Shown here one piece after another: positions 62,120 to 64,000 of a DNA stretch of 64,000 nucleotides. The notes beneath the pieces were generated by a model. The model saw nothing but the letters and a program-made list of their open reading frames with translations. It searched no databases and had not been told where the DNA came from. The stretch comes from Paracrocinitomix sp039939375 (GTDB taxonomy: Bacteria; Bacteroidota; Bacteroidia; Flavobacteriales_D; Crocinitomicaceae): NCBI GenBank assembly GCA_039939375.1, contig JBDVJO010000001.1:124001-188000 (forward strand). The letters are read 5' to 3'. Numbering within the stretch: the stretch's first letter is position 1; every line of letters begins with the position of its first letter. Both the position numbers and the translations under genes were made by a program.

Positions 62120-62287
62120 ATGTTTAGATTATCATTAGCATTTATTATCGTAGCAATATTAGCAGCAATCTTTGGATTTACAGGGATCGCAACAAGTGTG
62201 GCATTTGCAGCAAAAATAATTTTCTTCATTGCCTTAGCCTTGTTAGCAATTAACTTAGTATTTGGTGCACTTAAAAAAGTGGGCTAA
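62120..62287 (+). CDS. DUF1328-like small membrane protein
   Basis: A 55-residue protein with two hydrophobic helices (about 4-22 and 29-49) joined by a short loop, in the pattern of DUF1328/UPF0391 proteins (FIIVAILAAIFGFTGIA...AKIIFFIALALLAINLVFG). These small inner-membrane proteins are common and of unknown function; some are stress-induced. It stands alone, followed by a strong bidirectional terminator. Confidence 0.75.
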   Translation: MFRLSLAFIIVAILAAIFGFTGIATSVAFAAKIIFFIALALLAINLVFGALKKVG

Positions 62288-62304
62288 AAAATACAATCGA
62301 AAAA

Positions 62305-62341
62305 TAAAAAAAAAGGCTTGAGATTTCTCAAGCCTTTTTTT
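62305..62341. terminator. Bidirectional terminator (DUF1328 / YihY)
   Basis: Perfect stem AAGGCTTGAGA / TCTCAAGCCTT with a run of A before and of T after, so it can end transcription from both sides. It lies between the convergent DUF1328 and YihY genes. Confidence 0.85.
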
Positions 62342-62349
62342 ATGTCTTA

Positions 62350-63285
62350 TCATTCTTGTTCGTACGTGCTGGATATGTAGTCTTCATATTTTAACTGTTG
62401 CACATTCACCTTCATTGCTCCATCCGCGGGTTGAATGGGACGGTGATTATGAATCATAATTGCTCGCATGATTTCAGCTCCTAAAAGTACAACGAAGGTG
62501 GAGTAGTAGACCCAAACCAAAATTATGATTATCGATCCGGCAGCTTCATAAGTCGCGGTGAAATCACTGGTCTGTATATAATAGCCGATTAAAAAATTAC
62601 CGACCATAAGTAAAACAGTAGTGATTCCTGCTGCCAAAAAAGCATCCTTCCATTTAAGCTTAACATCCGGCAAAACTTTAAAAACAAGTATGATTACGGT
62701 GAATAATATGATGATCGTGCTGAAAAGTGAAGAAAGTCCTAAAATGATGCTTTTCGGTTCGCCAATTGAGTTTTCTACTTTGCCAAAAAAGCCTGTTAGA
62801 AGCGTATCTAACAGTAGAGAAATTAAAAGTATAAGCCCAAGAGATATGATCATCCCGAATGAAAGGATTCTATTTTTTAAGAACTTAATAAATCCTCTTT
62901 TTGGTGTAGCAACCACATCCCAGATGCGGTTTAGTGCTTCTTGGAGTGAGATAAATATGGTGGTTGCAGAAAATATAACGGTCCCAATTCCTAATCCAGT
63001 TTTGAAAGAAATGTCTCCTTTTAAGTGAATTGATTCTATGATGTATTTCACTGAATTTGCTGAAGAGGAACCTATAAATTTACTGAGTTGATCTATGAGT
63101 TCTGATTGCGCAGCGCCTTCTGAAAGAAAAAGTCCGGCAGTTATTATGACAATAATCAATAGGCCAGGCAATGAGAAAATGGTATAAAACGCAATAGAAG
63201 CCGCATAGGTCAGAAGACTATGCTCGCTAAATCCCTTGATAATAAGAGATAAAATAGATTTTATAGAGTTAAAGAGTTTTATCAT
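62350..63285 (-). CDS. YihY/BrkB-family membrane protein
   Basis: A 311-residue inner-membrane protein with about six helices. Conserved blocks include AYAASIAFYTIFSLPGLLIIVI near the start, LQEALNRIWDV, and IIIILVWVYYSTFVVLLGAEI near the C-terminus, all typical of the YihY/BrkB family, once wrongly named ribonuclease BN. Function is not known for certain; some members are proposed transporters or flippases. It lies 5 bases after the next upstream gene and is probably co-transcribed with it. Confidence 0.88.
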   Translation of the reverse strand: MIKLFNSIKSILSLIIKGFSEHSLLTYAASIAFYTIFSLPGLLIIVIITAGLFLSEGAAQSELIDQLSKFIGSSSANSVKYIIESIHLKGDISFKTGLGIGTVIFSATTIFISLQEALNRIWDVVATPKRGFIKFLKNRILSFGMIISLGLILLISLLLDTLLTGFFGKVENSIGEPKSIILGLSSLFSTIIILFTVIILVFKVLPDVKLKWKDAFLAAGITTVLLMVGNFLIGYYIQTSDFTATYEAAGSIIIILVWVYYSTFVVLLGAEIMRAIMIHNHRPIQPADGAMKVNVQQLKYEDYISSTYEQE

Positions 63286-63290
63286 TTAAA

Positions 63291-63803
63291 TTAGTTTTCT
63301 TCTGATGGTCGAATTCCAACCACTTTGATCATGTTTTTAATGGTGTTATACAAGAGTAAGATAATAGATATAATTGCACCACCCAAAACTGCAGAAATTG
63401 CTAGACTTGCCCAATAAATCCATTTCCACCAATCATATTCTACTTCTTTTGTTTCAGTAATTGGAATATTAAAAAATTGAAAGGCTATGATTGAAGCTAT
63501 GAAAACTGCTGCGTTCCAGCGCGATATCAATAGTATTTGTTGGTAGTGATTTTCATTGAATTTATTTTTGGATCCTGCACTTATACCTAGCAATGTTAAA
63601 AGCAATGCCATAATTGTTGCTGAAGCAAGTGCGGTTGTGTTGCACATCATAGTTAAACTTGGCATACTACCATCTAATAACACTTTTGCTTTATAACCAG
63701 AGAGGTTTCCTAATAGGAATATTCCTGCTCCAGTAATAAAAGTTGCAATCAATCCTCCATACAAGGCTCGGAGGTTATTTTTATTGAGTACTTTATTAAT
63801 CAT
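63291..63803 (-). CDS. Hypothetical four-helix membrane protein
   Basis: A 170-residue protein with about four hydrophobic helices (near 13-32, 52-72, 90-110 and 130-155) and charged ends. I do not recognise a family. It begins only 8 bases after the T run of the terminator hairpin of the preceding minus-strand gene, so its transcription either starts inside that hairpin or depends on read-through. It is closely followed by the YihY gene. Confidence 0.6.
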   Translation of the reverse strand: MINKVLNKNNLRALYGGLIATFITGAGIFLLGNLSGYKAKVLLDGSMPSLTMMCNTTALASATIMALLLTLLGISAGSKNKFNENHYQQILLISRWNAAVFIASIIAFQFFNIPITETKEVEYDWWKWIYWASLAISAVLGGAIISIILLLYNTIKNMIKVVGIRPSEEN

Positions 63804-63811
63804 GTTTTTTC

Positions 63812-63847
63812 AAAAAAAAGAGCCGAATCCTGGGTAGAATTCGGCTC
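63812..63847 (-). terminator. Terminator after the partial gene at the right edge
   Basis: On the minus strand GAGCCGAAT / ATTCGGCTC with a 10-base loop (63820-63847) is followed by eight T. It ends the gene cut by the right edge and abuts the start of the four-helix protein gene. Confidence 0.8.
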
Positions 63848-63865
63848 CAATTAATTTATAGATTA

Positions 63866-64000
63866 TTATTTTTTAGGAGCCAAGTGTAGTTCATCTTCGC
63901 CGCCAATTTCTCTAATCCAAAGTTCTTTTTCTGCTAGTCTTAAAATTTGATAATCTTGATCGGCATCATCATTTTCATAATCAAGCTTTAAGGTTTTCGC
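63866..64000 (-). CDS. C-terminal end of an unknown gene (cut by right edge)
   Basis: A 44-residue open frame reaches the right edge and ends in TAA before a terminator, so it is the 3' end of a gene lying further right. The visible part (AKTLKLDYENDDADQDYQ..., then LRLAEKELWIREIGGEDELHLAPKK) is acidic with a basic end. The family cannot be judged. Confidence 0.5.
   Translation of the reverse strand, partial: AKTLKLDYENDDADQDYQILRLAEKELWIREIGGEDELHLAPKK

Overview
The window comes from a low-GC Bacteroidota genome, probably a flavobacterium-like marine or freshwater lineage. Three things point there: several secreted proteins end in type IX secretion (T9SS) sorting domains (type A 'YPNP' tails and one type B gliding-motility tail); the visible promoters fit the Bacteroidota -7 box TAnnTTTG; and the families present (MbnP, HYC_CC_PP, GDCCVxC, CzcA-TolC fusions) are typical of that phylum. 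I could not assign a genus.

Left part (1-39.7 kb) reads as an accessory metal-handling region. It opens with the 3' part of a protein carrying a HEPN-like motif (2-1831). Next comes a minus-strand module of a DnaC-like ATPase, a replication-type protein and two excisionase-like helix-turn-helix proteins (1880-3820), the usual hallmark of Bacteroidota integrative elements. A plus-strand efflux operon follows (3999-13253): a His-rich secreted protein, a CzcA-TolC fusion pump, a CzcB adaptor, an acyl carrier protein, a small His-rich lipoprotein, an isoprenylcysteine-methyltransferase-like membrane enzyme and a Zn/Cd-type P1B ATPase. Translationally coupled to it are a T9SS M1 peptidase, an Omp28-like lipoprotein and a saccharopine-dehydrogenase-like protein. 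At 17.9-21.5 kb a porin, a Rieske protein and a di-heme oxidoreductase run divergently from a DtxR-type regulator, with a DtxR-box-like palindrome between the two promoters. From 21.5 to 34.5 kb a long minus-strand series encodes copper and mercury handling: HYC_CC_PP protein, CusA, CusC, CopA, DUF305 protein, CusB, a universal-stress-like protein, a di-heme peroxidase, MerTP and a GDCCVxC protein. At 34.7-39.7 kb two T9SS proteins precede an MbnP-MbnH pair, a system known for copper binding that depends on tryptophan-to-kynurenine conversion.

A tRNA-Arg(ACG) gene at 39850-39923, with its own promoter and terminator, separates this region from a more ordinary chromosomal stretch (40-64 kb). 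That stretch holds SPOR-like proteins, a YD-repeat protein, a large T9SS type B protein, a Tet-family MFS transporter, envelope proteins with TPR/PD40 and barrel/TSP3/SPOR architectures, an EI24/CysZ-like membrane protein, a VWA-like membrane protein, a T9SS peptidoglycan amidase, a GNAT enzyme, a BNR-repeat protein, WbqC, DUF1328, YihY and two further membrane or partial proteins.

Taken together, the left region looks like a layered defence against Zn/Cd/Co, Cu/Ag and Hg: cytoplasmic export by P-type ATPases, trans-envelope export by two RND systems, periplasmic sequestration by His- and Cys-rich proteins, and redox processing by three different di-heme c-type families. Only one metal regulator, of the DtxR family, is visible in it.
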